Source: JALORV01 sp963766365
GTDB lineage: Bacteria > Pseudomonadota > Gammaproteobacteria > Burkholderiales > Burkholderiaceae_F
Direction of reading: 5' to 3'
DNA: 64,000 bases
Assembly (NCBI GenBank): GCA_963766365.1
Contig: CAVXZK010000011.1
Coordinates: 1 to 64,000 of the forward strand
Shown here in pieces: positions 7,442 to 15,908 of the stretch. Positions within the stretch are counted from its first letter, which is position 1. Each line of letters opens with the position of its first letter. The notes under the pieces are model-generated. The model saw only the letters and a list, made by a program, of their open reading frames with translations, did no database searches and was not told where the DNA came from. The position numbers and the translations under genes are program-made.

Positions 7442-7654
7442 ATGAATTACGTTGTAATTGTTGAAAAGGGCGAAACCTCCTACGGCGCCTATGTTCCAGA
7501 CCTTCCTGGTTGCGTCGCGGTTGGCGAAACGCGCGAAGAAGCAATGCGCCTCATCCGTGAGGCCATTGAGTTTCACTTGGAAGGGCTCCGGGAGGACGGA
7601 CTGCCTGTGCCTCCGCCGACGTCATCCATTGAACTCGTAACGGTCGCGGCTTAG
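7442..7654 (+). CDS. hicB: HicB-family antitoxin
   Basis: The 70-residue product contains GAYVPDLPGCVAVGETREEA and an EAIEFHLEGLREDG helix, the partially degraded RNase H-like fold of HicB antitoxins, which covers the HicA active site. It ends shortly after PVPPPTSS without a separate DNA-binding domain, so it belongs to the short HicB type. A GAGG ribosome site lies just upstream of the ATG. Confidence 0.9.
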   Translation: MNYVVIVEKGETSYGAYVPDLPGCVAVGETREEAMRLIREAIEFHLEGLREDGLPVPPPTSSIELVTVAA

Positions 7655-7712
7655 CCGATCGCTTCAACTGGACCGTAAGCGCCCGTCGCAATAGCGACCA
7701 CTCGTCTCAGGT

Positions 7713-7767
7713 CGGCCAGGAGCCGCCGTTGTGACCTCGCCGCCGTTTCACCAGAAAGCAGACGTCC
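7713..7767 (+). repeat. Intergenic repeat copy I
   Basis: CGGCCA at 7713 and AGCAGAC at 7757 are 44 bases apart, with a CGGC-loop-GCCG hairpin at the left end. It lies between hicB and the next membrane-protein gene. Confidence 0.8.
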
Positions 7768-7806
7768 CGCTATATTGGTCGCAGGTCGCTCATTCCGCGG
7801 TACAAG

Positions 7807-8121
7807 ATGCGCTGGCTTCGAGTCCTTGGAATCTACGCACTGCTGTCGGGCTTGCTCGCAGGATTGATGCTGTTACAGGCATTCCCCGCGCGGCCCGAAA
7901 CACCGCTTGGTTGGATTCTCCTATTTGTTTTAGCGCTGCCTCTCACCTTGGCGGGCGAGTGGGCCGGAGACAAGCTGCTGAACAACAAGCTCGGCCGTTA
8001 CTTCGACGATAAGACCAAGGAACAACGCATCTCCTTTGTCCGCATCATCTTCGCGCTTGGCGTCTATCTGGGAGCCATTGCAGCCGTGATCGCTCTTTAC
8101 CGCGCTTGGCAGAACTTGTGA
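7807..8121 (+). CDS. Small integral membrane protein of unknown function
   Basis: This 104-residue protein has three hydrophobic stretches: residues 5-25 (GIYALLSGLLAGLMLLQ), 33-52 (PLGWILLFVLALPLTLAGEW) and 78-97 (IIFALGVYLGAIAAVIALYR). A polar loop, KLLNNKLGRYFDDKTKEQR, lies between the second and third. I recognise no family. It is the last gene of the accessory array and is followed by repeat copy J. Confidence 0.55.
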   Translation: MRWLRVLGIYALLSGLLAGLMLLQAFPARPETPLGWILLFVLALPLTLAGEWAGDKLLNNKLGRYFDDKTKEQRISFVRIIFALGVYLGAIAAVIALYRAWQNL

Positions 8122-8135
8122 TCCGAGACGGTTGC

Positions 8136-8190
8136 CGGCCATGAGCGGAAGTTCAACGACCGCGTCAGAAGTGCCCCAGAGCGGTCATGC
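8136..8190 (+). repeat. Intergenic repeat copy J, last of the array
   Basis: CGGCCA at 8136 and AGCGGTC at 8180 are 44 bases apart. The copy lies between the last + strand accessory gene and the end of the convergent FadL-like gene, and marks the right edge of the repeat-bearing region. Confidence 0.72.
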
Positions 8191-8220
8191 TTCGATGTCT
8201 TCTCGAGGGTGCACTGAGCA

Positions 8221-9543
8221 TCAGAAGTTCCAGTTCCCGTAGACGGAGACGATGACGGAGGTGGTGTTGTCGAAGGAGCCCACGAGGTTGCCGCGCCCGC
8301 CGAGAGCCGGCGGAAGGGCGCTCCGCTTGTCGACGTCGAGCGTCCCGCCGTAGAGCAGTTCGTTGGCAACGCCCCACTTGAAGGTCTTGCTCACCTGCTG
8401 CTCGCCACCCACGCCGAAGCGCCACGCGGCGTTCACCGGCACCAGCGGCGACACGGCGCCGCTCGACTGAAAGCCCGAGTCGTACGCGACGCCGAAGTTC
8501 AGCGTCCAGGGCCCGCCCGGCCGGTACTGGGCGCCGACCGCGACGTGCCAGGTGTCGTTGAAGTCGAGCGCGGTGGTGAGGCTCTGCGGGTTGAGGGTGT
8601 TCTCGATGCCGACCTCGACCTCCCCGAACTTCGACCACTGCTGCCAGCCGACGTTGCCCATCACGGCCCAGCGTTCATCGATTCTCGAGAACACGCTGCC
8701 CATCACCTGCTGCGGCACCGTGACGCCGAGGTCGAGCTGGGCGCCGAGCAGACCGCGAGCACCGAGCAGCGTGGAAAGGCCGGGACCCAGGCCGGAGAAC
8801 TGCGCCGGCGCGGAGAAGTCGAGCTTGATGCGCGAGCTCCAAGTGAGCCCGACACGGGTTTCGGGCGTGACTTCGTACAGGAGGCCCAGGTTGGCGCCCC
8901 AGCCCCACGTTCTGTCGTCGAGCTGGAGCCGGCCGTCGAGCGCGCCGGGCAGGACGTTGTTGACTGCGACTTGCTGCTTGAAGATCCCGTACATCGCGTT
9001 CACGCCCGCGCCGAGCGAGAGCTTGTCGTTCACCCGGTAGGCGATCGATGGAACGAACGAAACGCCAAGGATGGTCGCCTCCTGCACCCGGTAGCGTCCG
9101 ACCCAGTTGTCGTCGTAGTCCAGGATCGAGCCGAAGTTGCCGGCGACGGAGAAGCCGAGCTTCAGGTCGCGCGACAAGCTGTGGGTCACGAATGCGCCGC
9201 CGCCGGGTACCCAGCCGCTGGAACCGAACACGCGCCCGCCGTCGTTTCCGCCGAGCGCCGCCGAAGTGCCGTCGCCGATCGAGAACCGATTGTTCAGCCA
9301 CATGAGCTGCCCGCCCGCGAGCACCTGTGTGCCCTCCAGTCGCGTCATACCGGCCGGGTTGGTGAAGGCGGTCGAGGCATCCTGCGCGCGCGCCGCATAG
9401 CCGGCCGCGGCCAGACCGACCTCGGCGGTGCCGAATTCTTAGAGGAGGAGACCGCCCGCCACGGCGGGGCCAGAGGCCAGTCCGGCCGCGACTGCGACAG
9501 CCACCGCGGCGGGCGATGGACACACTACAGTGAGTCGTTTCAT
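8221..9543 (-). pseudogene. FadL-type outer-membrane transporter gene interrupted by an in-frame TAA
   Basis: Read from an ATG at 9543, the gene encodes a signal-like N-terminus (KRLTVVCPSPAAVAVAVAAGLA), then codon 35 is TAA (9441-9439), and the frame then continues without a break for about 405 codons as a FadL/TodX-type hydrophobic-compound channel. The residues after the stop, EFGTAEVGLAAAGYAARAQD and FTNPAGM, are the conserved N-terminal hatch region of the family, where a tyrosine usually precedes EFG. One base change from TAC or TAT explains the stop. The C-terminus ends NWNF with the terminal Phe of outer-membrane barrels. If the base is real, the gene is inactive unless translation restarts internally. 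Confidence 0.8.
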
Positions 9544-9576
9544 CTCATGCGCCCTCGTCGCGGGTGACCGCTCTCG

Positions 9577-11676
9577 TCACTCCGCGATCGTCTGCCGCGG
9601 CACGGCTTCGTATGGACCGGCCTTGGCGGCCCCGGTGTCCCTCACCTTCGTGCCCGGCATGATCTGGAAGCGCGGATCGAAGTCGACCATCGTCGACGCG
9701 AGTTTGGCGAGGACGCTCGCGTCGCCGTCGAGCTTGAGCGCCCCGCTCGCGACCTGGGCTTCAAGTGTCTTCTGACCGCCCATGATCTGCTCGAGGTCGG
9801 CGCGCCTGATCGTCATCGTCAGGTCGGGCTTGGGCGCGAGGAACCCTGCGAGGTTGGTGAGCGTCGCGTTCTCCATCTCGATCACGAACTTCTCGCCGTT
9901 GTCCGGTGTGACCAGGTTGATCGTGAAGCGCATCCCCTCCGCCTTGCGGCTGTCCATGCGGATGCCGAGGAAGTTGAGGAACAGCTCGGTGGACATGGCC
10001 CGGATCATGTCGGGGCCGCTCGAGTTGGGCGACGCACCCGCCGGAATGCCGCTTCGCAGCTCGTAGGCCGCCGCCAGGAAGCTGTTGCGCAGGCCGGGGT
10101 TCTCCTGCTGGTAACCCAGCTGCTCGAACACGTCGGCCAGCAGGTCCTTCGCGGCCTGGTTGGTGGGCTGGGCGTACACGAGCTTGTTGAGGATCTCTTG
10201 GGCGAGCAGGTACTTGCCCTCGTCGTGCAGCTGCTTGCCCCGTGCCATGATCTTGTCGGCGCCCCCCATCATCTCGACATACAGCGGCGCGGAGTCGGCC
10301 GGCGACAGCGGAATCAGCGTCGCCGGGTTGGCGTCCCAGAAGCCGAGGAAGCGCTGGATCACGCCGCGGCTGTTGTGCTCGGGAGAACCGTGATAGCCGC
10401 GGTTGAACCACATCCGCTGCAGGCTGGCCGGCACCTTGTAGACGTTGTGCACCTCGTTGATCGTCACGCCCTGGTTCGCGAGGTGCAGCACCTGGTTGTT
10501 CATGTTCGCGTACATGTCGCGCTGACCGCGCAGCACTTCCTGGATGCGCGCGTTGCCCCAGCGCGGCCAGTGGTGCGACGCGAACATCACCTCGGCCTCC
10601 TGCCCGTACAGGTACAGCGCCCGCGCAATGTACTTCGACCAGTTGAGTGGGTCGCGCACCTGCGCGCCGCGCAGCGTGTAGATGTTGTGCAGCGTCCCCG
10701 TGACGTTCTCTGCCATCCACAGCGCCTTCAGGGCGGGGATGTACGTGTTCATCTGCGAGGGCGCCTCGGTGTTGGGCGTGTTCTGGAACACCATCTTCAC
10801 GCCGTCGACCTCGAACTCCTCAACATCCTTCTCCACGACCCGTGTCGGCGCGATCAGCCCGGAGGATCCCGCCGCGATGTTCATGCCGAGCCCCTGCCCG
10901 GCGTGGCCGTAGGGGCTCGCCGGCAACAGCACGCCGTACTGGTAGAACAGCCGCCGGTTCATCGCGTTGCCGGCGTACACGTTCTCGGAGATCGTGTGCT
11001 GCATGAAGTCGCGCGGCGCGATGACCTGCACCTTGCCGGCGCGCACATCGTCCTCGTCAACGACGCCGCGCACGCCGCCGAAGTGATCGCCGTGCGAGTG
11101 CGAGTAGATGACCGCCTTTATCGGAAGCCCCTTGCCGATGTGCTCCTGGAATAGCTTGACCGCGGCGCGCGCGGTCTCCTTGGCAGTAAGCGGGTCGATC
11201 ACGATCCAGCCAGTCTTGCCGCGCACGAAGGTGATATCGGCGAGGTCGAAACCCCGGACCTGGTAGATGCCGGGGATCACCTCGTACAGCCCGTAGTTCA
11301 TGTTGAGCGTCGAGATCCGCATCAGCGATGGATGAATCGAGTCGTAGCGGTCCTTGTGCAGCAGGAACTGGTACCGCTCCATGTCCCACGCGACATGGCC
11401 GGCGTCGGCGCGGATCTGCAGGTCTTTCATCGGAGCGATGAAGCCTTTCTTCTGCTCGTCGAAGTCGCGCGTGTCGCCAAAGGGCAGCGTGGCCCGCGAC
11501 CGTTCGAGAACATCGAGCGTGAACTTCGACGGCGGCTTGCCCTTTGGGTCGAAGTGGCCGGCCGACGCGGCCTGCTGCGCGAGCGCACTGACCGGCGTGA
11601 TGGCAAGGGGCGCGGTCGCGGCCAGCACGACGCTGGCGGATGCGAGGAGTTGGCGCAAGGGACCTAGGTTCTTCAA
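9577..11676 (-). CDS. SdsA-type secondary alkyl sulfatase (metallo-beta-lactamase fold), exported
   Basis: The enzyme hydrolyses alkyl sulfates such as SDS to alcohol and sulfate. The 699-residue product has a signal peptide (LLASASVVLAATAPLAITPVSALAQ), a metallo-beta-lactamase domain with the zinc motif HSHGDH at residues 193-198, a helical dimerisation middle part and a C-terminal SCP2-like domain that holds the alkyl chain in SdsA1. The start is a TTG at 11676 with CAGGAG 8 bases upstream; the frame runs open far into the next gene, but that part is not signal-like. It lies between a FadL-type porin gene and an exported unknown, which suits uptake and hydrolysis of a surfactant-like substrate. 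Confidence 0.85.
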   Translation of the reverse strand: MKNLGPLRQLLASASVVLAATAPLAITPVSALAQQAASAGHFDPKGKPPSKFTLDVLERSRATLPFGDTRDFDEQKKGFIAPMKDLQIRADAGHVAWDMERYQFLLHKDRYDSIHPSLMRISTLNMNYGLYEVIPGIYQVRGFDLADITFVRGKTGWIVIDPLTAKETARAAVKLFQEHIGKGLPIKAVIYSHSHGDHFGGVRGVVDEDDVRAGKVQVIAPRDFMQHTISENVYAGNAMNRRLFYQYGVLLPASPYGHAGQGLGMNIAAGSSGLIAPTRVVEKDVEEFEVDGVKMVFQNTPNTEAPSQMNTYIPALKALWMAENVTGTLHNIYTLRGAQVRDPLNWSKYIARALYLYGQEAEVMFASHHWPRWGNARIQEVLRGQRDMYANMNNQVLHLANQGVTINEVHNVYKVPASLQRMWFNRGYHGSPEHNSRGVIQRFLGFWDANPATLIPLSPADSAPLYVEMMGGADKIMARGKQLHDEGKYLLAQEILNKLVYAQPTNQAAKDLLADVFEQLGYQQENPGLRNSFLAAAYELRSGIPAGASPNSSGPDMIRAMSTELFLNFLGIRMDSRKAEGMRFTINLVTPDNGEKFVIEMENATLTNLAGFLAPKPDLTMTIRRADLEQIMGGQKTLEAQVASGALKLDGDASVLAKLASTMVDFDPRFQIMPGTKVRDTGAAKAGPYEAVPRQTIAE

Positions 11677-11722
11677 CGTGGGCTCCTGGTGATGGAGTTG
11701 AGTTGGGGTTACGGTGCGGAAT

Positions 11723-12313
11723 TCAGGAAAACTGCTTGGCGAGGATGCCCACGACGCCCGCTCGTGCCTGGGCGGGGCCGGCGACGACGACGAGGCCGGA
11801 GGCGATCGCGGCGTCCCAGCGCAGGCGCCCGTCGAGCAGCGCGGCGAGCGCAGGCTCGCCGGTGACGACGATGACGTCGCCGTTTGCCGGTCCGTCGGCG
11901 TGCGCCTGCCACGACGTCGGGCCGGCGCCGGGCACAACGCGCCCCCACAGGTGCGCCTCAACCAGTACGAGAGCAACCGGCGGCAGGTCCGGGGTTTCGG
12001 ATTGGAGCGCCAGGGCGAACGTGCGCATCGCACCATTCGCGCGTACCAGCGCGAGTGGCGCCGGGGCATCGGCGAGCGGTGCCAGCCGCCCGTCGAGCAC
12101 GGCAGCGTGGATCGCGACCGCCACCGGGATCGACGACGGATGGACCACCGAAATGCCGCCGATCGCAACGTGGTAGCCGCAGGCACGCGCCCCTGCGGAC
12201 GCCGTGGCGCCCAGGGCCCCGATCGCGATAATGGCGACCGCGCGTCGCACGGCCTGCGCTCGTACGCAGCGCGCGACCCCGCTGCGCAAGACATGGGATG
12301 CAATACGTTTCAT
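11723..12313 (-). CDS. Exported protein of unknown function upstream of the alkyl sulfatase
   Basis: I do not recognise this 196-residue protein. The N-terminus has arginines followed by a hydrophobic run (AVAIIAIGALGATASAGARA), a plausible signal peptide or anchor. The rest is alanine- and valine-rich with segments such as VVHPSSIPVAVAI and GDVIVVTGEPALAALLDG, and shows no catalytic motif. It is 46 bases upstream of the sulfatase on the same strand, so the two are probably co-transcribed, and it faces the LysR gene. Confidence 0.5.
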   Translation of the reverse strand: MKRIASHVLRSGVARCVRAQAVRRAVAIIAIGALGATASAGARACGYHVAIGGISVVHPSSIPVAVAIHAAVLDGRLAPLADAPAPLALVRANGAMRTFALALQSETPDLPPVALVLVEAHLWGRVVPGAGPTSWQAHADGPANGDVIVVTGEPALAALLDGRLRWDAAIASGLVVVAGPAQARAGVVGILAKQFS

Positions 12314-12618
12314 AGTTGGGCCATCTGCATTGTCGGCACTCCATCGGTCGATCGGTCATTGGAGTCTGCAGGTTAGCAGTCACGCGGAACCACCTGACCC
12401 CCACCGCGTGATCTCTGTGAAGTGATTCGCTTCGTTCCAGACCTCACGATGTTCACGACATACCGCTGACATGCGGGGCCGGGAGGGTCGGCGAGTCCCA
12501 CCGCCCCGCGGTCGATTGCGCGAGCGGCACCGCGTCCTATCCTTGGGACGCACGACTATCGGCTTCGGCTGCAGGCTTGTCCAATGCCGCGCCGCTCTGG
12601 CGGCCATACACTCTCTGC
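12314..12618. other. Divergent intergenic region between the sulfatase unit and lysR
   Basis: About 300 bases separate the two divergent starts, where a LysR regulator would be expected to bind. I see a tandem ATCGGTC pair at 12343-12357 but no convincing T-N11-A palindrome and no clear -35/-10 pair. No gene is supported here. Confidence 0.4.
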
Positions 12619-13614
12619 ATGGCCATCGACCTTCGTTCTCTCCGTCACCTCCTTGCGCTCGCCGAGCACGGCAGCTTCGGACGCGCGGCTACAGCGCTGC
12701 GCATTACTCAGCCCGCGCTATCGCGCAGTATCAAGTCTCTCGAGGAGCGGATCGGCGCGACGATGTTCGATCGCTCCGCCAGTGGCGTCACGCCGACCGA
12801 TGAGGGCAGGCTGCTGATACAGCGCGCTCGCGAGGTGATCCAGGCCGCCGACAATCTTGATCTGGAACTCGTTCGACGGCGTGTCCCGGGCTCGGGCCAA
12901 CTCGCCATTGGCGCCGGTCCGTATCCCGCGGAAACGATCTTGCCCGCAGCGCTGAGCGAGTTTGCTTCCGCGCACCCCCGCGTGCGCGTGCGTGTGCTTA
13001 TCCGCGGCGACTGGGACGACCTGCTACGCAGGCTGCGAGCGCGGGAACTCGACTTCTTTGTCGCGGAAACCAGCACCCTCGATGGCGAGCACGATCTGGA
13101 ATTGGAGCGCCTTGCCCCGCACCCGGCGTACTTCATCGCCCGTGCCGGTCATCCACTGGCCCGGCGTGGCACCGTGCGCGCCCAGCACACGTTCGCGTAT
13201 CCGTTCGTCGCCTTGAGCCGGTATCCGCCGCGGCTTCTTCAGCCGATGCTTTTGTCACTGCAAGACGCGGACGCCGCTCGGCAGGGGCGCCCGTTTCCCG
13301 CCATCGAGCTGTCCTCGCTGGCCGCAGTCAAGCGAGTACTGGCGAAGTCCGACGCGATCGCACCGCTAACCCTGCCGTGCGTGGCCGAAGAGGTCGAGCG
13401 CGGCACGCTCGTGGTGCTCGGTTCCGAGTCGTGGGCCAATTCGTGTTACGGACTCGTTGGCCTGAAGGGAAACTCGCCGAGCGCCGCAGCGACTCGCTTC
13501 CGCGAGTGCCTGCACGAAGCGGAGGCAGCGCTGGTTCGCGAGGAGTCGCTACTTCTCGCCCGGCATGCGGCCCGGGCCCGCGCCGCGACGGTGCGGCCAA
13601 AGCGAAAGTCCTGA
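12619..13614 (+). CDS. LysR-family transcriptional regulator
   Basis: The 331-residue product starts MAIDLRSLRHLLALAEHGSFGRAA, followed by ITQPALSRSIKSLEERIGATMFDR, the winged helix-turn-helix of LysR regulators (residues 1-60). The remainder is the two-lobed periplasmic-binding-like effector domain, with LAIGAGPYPAETILP at its start. The ATG at 12619 is chosen because it places the DNA-binding helix at the normal distance from the N-terminus; the frame is open a further 14 codons. It is divergent from the exported protein and alkyl sulfatase genes and is their probable regulator. Confidence 0.88.
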   Translation: MAIDLRSLRHLLALAEHGSFGRAATALRITQPALSRSIKSLEERIGATMFDRSASGVTPTDEGRLLIQRAREVIQAADNLDLELVRRRVPGSGQLAIGAGPYPAETILPAALSEFASAHPRVRVRVLIRGDWDDLLRRLRARELDFFVAETSTLDGEHDLELERLAPHPAYFIARAGHPLARRGTVRAQHTFAYPFVALSRYPPRLLQPMLLSLQDADAARQGRPFPAIELSSLAAVKRVLAKSDAIAPLTLPCVAEEVERGTLVVLGSESWANSCYGLVGLKGNSPSAAATRFRECLHEAEAALVREESLLLARHAARARAATVRPKRKS

Positions 13615-13759
13615 GGCGCAAAATCTCACGTCGCGGGCGCAGGCGCTGTACGCACTGCTGTTCTCGGATTCGCGGTCCACTGCGCACGAGGACTCCGACG
13701 TCCGCTATCGGTCGGTCAACGAGGACCGCTTTCGGAGTTCGCTGACGGCAGCAACGGGT
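13615..13759. other. Intergenic segment with minus-strand copies of the repeat's right-hand motif
   Basis: On the - strand this segment contains CCGAAAGCGGTCC (13723-13735) and CCGATAGCGGACGTC (13697-13711), both close to the AGCGGAC end of the accessory-region repeat. Most of the repeat body is not present in its standard 44-base form. The group II intron begins about 25 bases further on. An overlapping short reading frame here does not look coding. Confidence 0.4.
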
Positions 13760-14255
13760 GTGCGCCGTGCTAAGGCGGCGCTTTCCAGTGGGTGAGAGTC
13801 CCACCCGGCGAATGCTCCAGCCGGAAGCAACCGGAGCAGTCATGGAGGTAACGAGATGACTGAAGCCTTCGGGTAAAGCGTGCCACGAATTGGTGGCCGC
13901 GCGAGTGTGCAGGCCGTAACGCGAGTGAACGCTGGGCAAGCCTCGAAAATGCCGATGCGCAGGCCGACCCGAACACCCTATCGGGGAAGGCTGAGATCAC
14001 TGGACGGATGAGCAAAGGCAGGGCCGCCAGTGGCTGCGCCGGGGTAGTGGCGACAGCATGTACACAAGGAAAGCGCGCGCAACACGGGAAGCCCTGTGGC
14101 GTGGTCAGGGATGGCCAACCGGATGCCGGTGACGGACAGGCCGGGCGCTGTGGGGTGACGGAGAGGCTCGTAGTACCGCTGAAGCCGGGTAATGCCGGGG
14201 GAGGAAAGGGGCCTCAGTTCAGGACCAACGCAACACGCAGCGAGGGACGCGGAGA

Positions 14256-15587
14256 TTGGGCAACCTAGCAACTCCGGAAAGTGTTCAGAAGCTGCAGACG
14301 GCGTTACACGCGAAAGCGAAGTCAGCGCCGGGGTATCGCTTCTATGCGCTGTACGACAAGATCTACCGCGAAGACATTCTGGCGCATGCCTACGCCCAGT
14401 GCCGTTCGAATCAGGGCGCACCGGGTGTGGACGGTCAGGGCTTTGCGGACGTCGAGGCGTATGGCGTCGAGCGGTGGCTCGGGGAACTGGCGCTTGCACT
14501 CAGGCAGGAGACGTACCGACCGGAACCGATAAGACGAGTGTTCATCCCGAAGGCCAATGGCAAGCTCAGGCCGCTGGGCATCTCGACCCTGCGGGATCGG
14601 GTGGGCATGACGGCAGCGATGCTGGTGCTCGATCCGATCTTCGAAGCCGATCTTCCACCGGAGCAGTACGCCTACCGGCGAGGCAGAAATGCCCAGCAGG
14701 CGGCGGTCGAGGTGGAGGCCACGCTGTACCGAGGGCACCGGGAAGTGGTGGACGCCGACCTCGCGGATTACTTCGGCAGCATCCCGCACGCCGAGTTACT
14801 GAAATCGGTGGCGCGCCGAGTGGTGGATCGGCGCGTGCTGCATCTGATCAAGATGTGGCTGGAATGTGCCGTCGAAGAAACCGACGATCGAGGACGGAAG
14901 AAGCGCACGACCGAAGCCAAGGACAGCGGGCGCGGCATCCCGCAGGGCTCACCCATCTCACCGCTGCTGGCGAATCTGTACATGCGCCGGTTCGTGCTGG
15001 CATGGAAGAAGCTCGGGCTGGAAGCGAGTCTAGGCAGTCGCATCGTGACCTACGCCGATGACCTTGTGATCCTGTGCCGGCGCGGCAAGGCGGAAGAAGC
15101 CCTGCGGCGTCTGCGCGAGCTCATGAGCACGCTGAAGCTCACGGTCAACGAGGAAAAGACACGGATCTGTACGGTGCCGGAAGGCACGTTCGACTTCCTG
15201 GGCTTCACGTTCGGGAGGCGGTACTCGGCGCAGACGGGGCGGGCACGGCTCGCTCTGTGGCCATCGCGCAAGAGTGTCCAGCGCATGGTCGAGAAGATCC
15301 ATGCGATGACGGCCATCTCCCTGACGTGGCAAGGCACCACGGAGTTGGTGGGCAGGTTGAACCGCATGCTGCGCGGCTGGGCCAACTACTTCCAAGTGGG
15401 GACGACCAGCCGCGCGTATCGCGCGCTCGACAACTACACCGCTGCGCGGTTGCGCCGGTGGTTGCGCAACAAGTACAAGCTCAGGCGACGCAGTGCGGGG
15501 GCCTATCCACCCTCGCAGCTCTACGGGCACTTCGGGCTCGTGCGCTTGGGCCGGCTTGGGCACGACCTGGCGTGGGCGAAGGCGTGA
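14256..15587 (+). CDS. ltrA: Group II intron reverse transcriptase/maturase
   Basis: This 443-residue protein copies and helps splice its host intron. The N-terminal part has FYALYDKIYREDILAHAY and GAPGVDGQ, standard for these enzymes. The reverse transcriptase core includes YRRGRNAQQA, the catalytic VDADLADYFGSIPH, GIPQGSPISPLLANLY, and the active-site YADD at residues 266-269. A maturase domain X follows (GRLNRMLRGWANYF). The C-terminus ends soon after YPPSQLYGHFGLVRL with no HNH endonuclease. The start is a TTG at 14256 with a GGAG ribosome site. The gene appears intact. Confidence 0.93.
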   Translation: MGNLATPESVQKLQTALHAKAKSAPGYRFYALYDKIYREDILAHAYAQCRSNQGAPGVDGQGFADVEAYGVERWLGELALALRQETYRPEPIRRVFIPKANGKLRPLGISTLRDRVGMTAAMLVLDPIFEADLPPEQYAYRRGRNAQQAAVEVEATLYRGHREVVDADLADYFGSIPHAELLKSVARRVVDRRVLHLIKMWLECAVEETDDRGRKKRTTEAKDSGRGIPQGSPISPLLANLYMRRFVLAWKKLGLEASLGSRIVTYADDLVILCRRGKAEEALRRLRELMSTLKLTVNEEKTRICTVPEGTFDFLGFTFGRRYSAQTGRARLALWPSRKSVQRMVEKIHAMTAISLTWQGTTELVGRLNRMLRGWANYFQVGTTSRAYRALDNYTAARLRRWLRNKYKLRRRSAGAYPPSQLYGHFGLVRLGRLGHDLAWAKA

Positions 15588-15599
15588 AGTCTTGTCCGA

Positions 15600-15632
15600 G
15601 AGCCGGATGCGGGAGATCTGCCAGTCCGGTTC
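15600..15632 (+). ncRNA. Group II intron domain V
   Basis: The 33-base segment begins GAGCCGGA and ends TCCGGTTC, which pair along eight positions including one G-U, enclosing an inner stem and loop. The AGC triad at 15601-15603 is the conserved catalytic element. Its position just after the maturase stop is the normal one. Confidence 0.8.
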
Positions 15633-15720
15633 GATGAGCGGGGTGTGGAAACGGAGCTATGGCGAAGTTACTCGGGCACCGCCAGACGAAAGGGGCGGCA
15701 CACAGACATCCCGGACCTAC

Positions 15721-15905
15721 CGTCACCGCACCACACCTCGACTCTACCGCGTCCTGCCTATAGGCGATTCCCGTAAGCAGTCGTCGCGCCGCGTTCCGAA
15801 CTTAGTTCCGCCTGCATGGGCGCGATTAGGCGGCAGACTGTCTCCTTTCCGAATTTTGCCTGCCCCGTAATCCAAGGGCCTCCTAACTCGAGATCGCTCC
15901 GAACC
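15721..15905. other. Intergenic segment after the intron, no gene seen
   Basis: Nothing in this 185-base stretch looks coding or repeated. It should contain the 3' exon side of the intron insertion, but I could not match it to a known gene. Confidence 0.3.
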
Positions 15906-15908
15906 TAG

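Larger units (their letters stand above)
13760..15720 (+). mobile_element. Group II intron, class C-like
   Basis: The element starts near GTGCG (13760), the conserved 5' end of group II introns, continues through a structured 500-base domain I-III region (for example the GTGGGTGAGAGTCCCAC stem), carries a reverse transcriptase gene, and has a domain V hairpin just after it. The encoded protein lacks an HNH endonuclease, as in class C. The 3' end is set provisionally at the CCTAC of 15716-15720; it could differ by some tens of bases. Class C introns usually insert next to stem-loops or terminators, and some insert in attC sites. Confidence 0.72.

Noticed and set aside
226..8190. Classical integron array with attC sites
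   Set aside because: The repeats lack the paired RYYYAAC and GTTRRRY core sites, and no integrase or attI is in the window. I kept the cassette-like description but not the name.
226..8190. CRISPR array
   Set aside because: Copies are hundreds to thousands of bases apart with genes between them, and no spacer-repeat periodicity or cas gene is present.
9577..12303. 908-residue version of the alkyl sulfatase starting far upstream
   Set aside because: The extra 209 residues overlap another gene in a different frame, are Arg/Pro/Ser-rich, and precede the real signal peptide and ribosome site.
13565..13795. 76-residue frame between lysR and the intron
   Set aside because: It spans the intron boundary and the repeat-like motifs, has no ribosome site and resembles no family.
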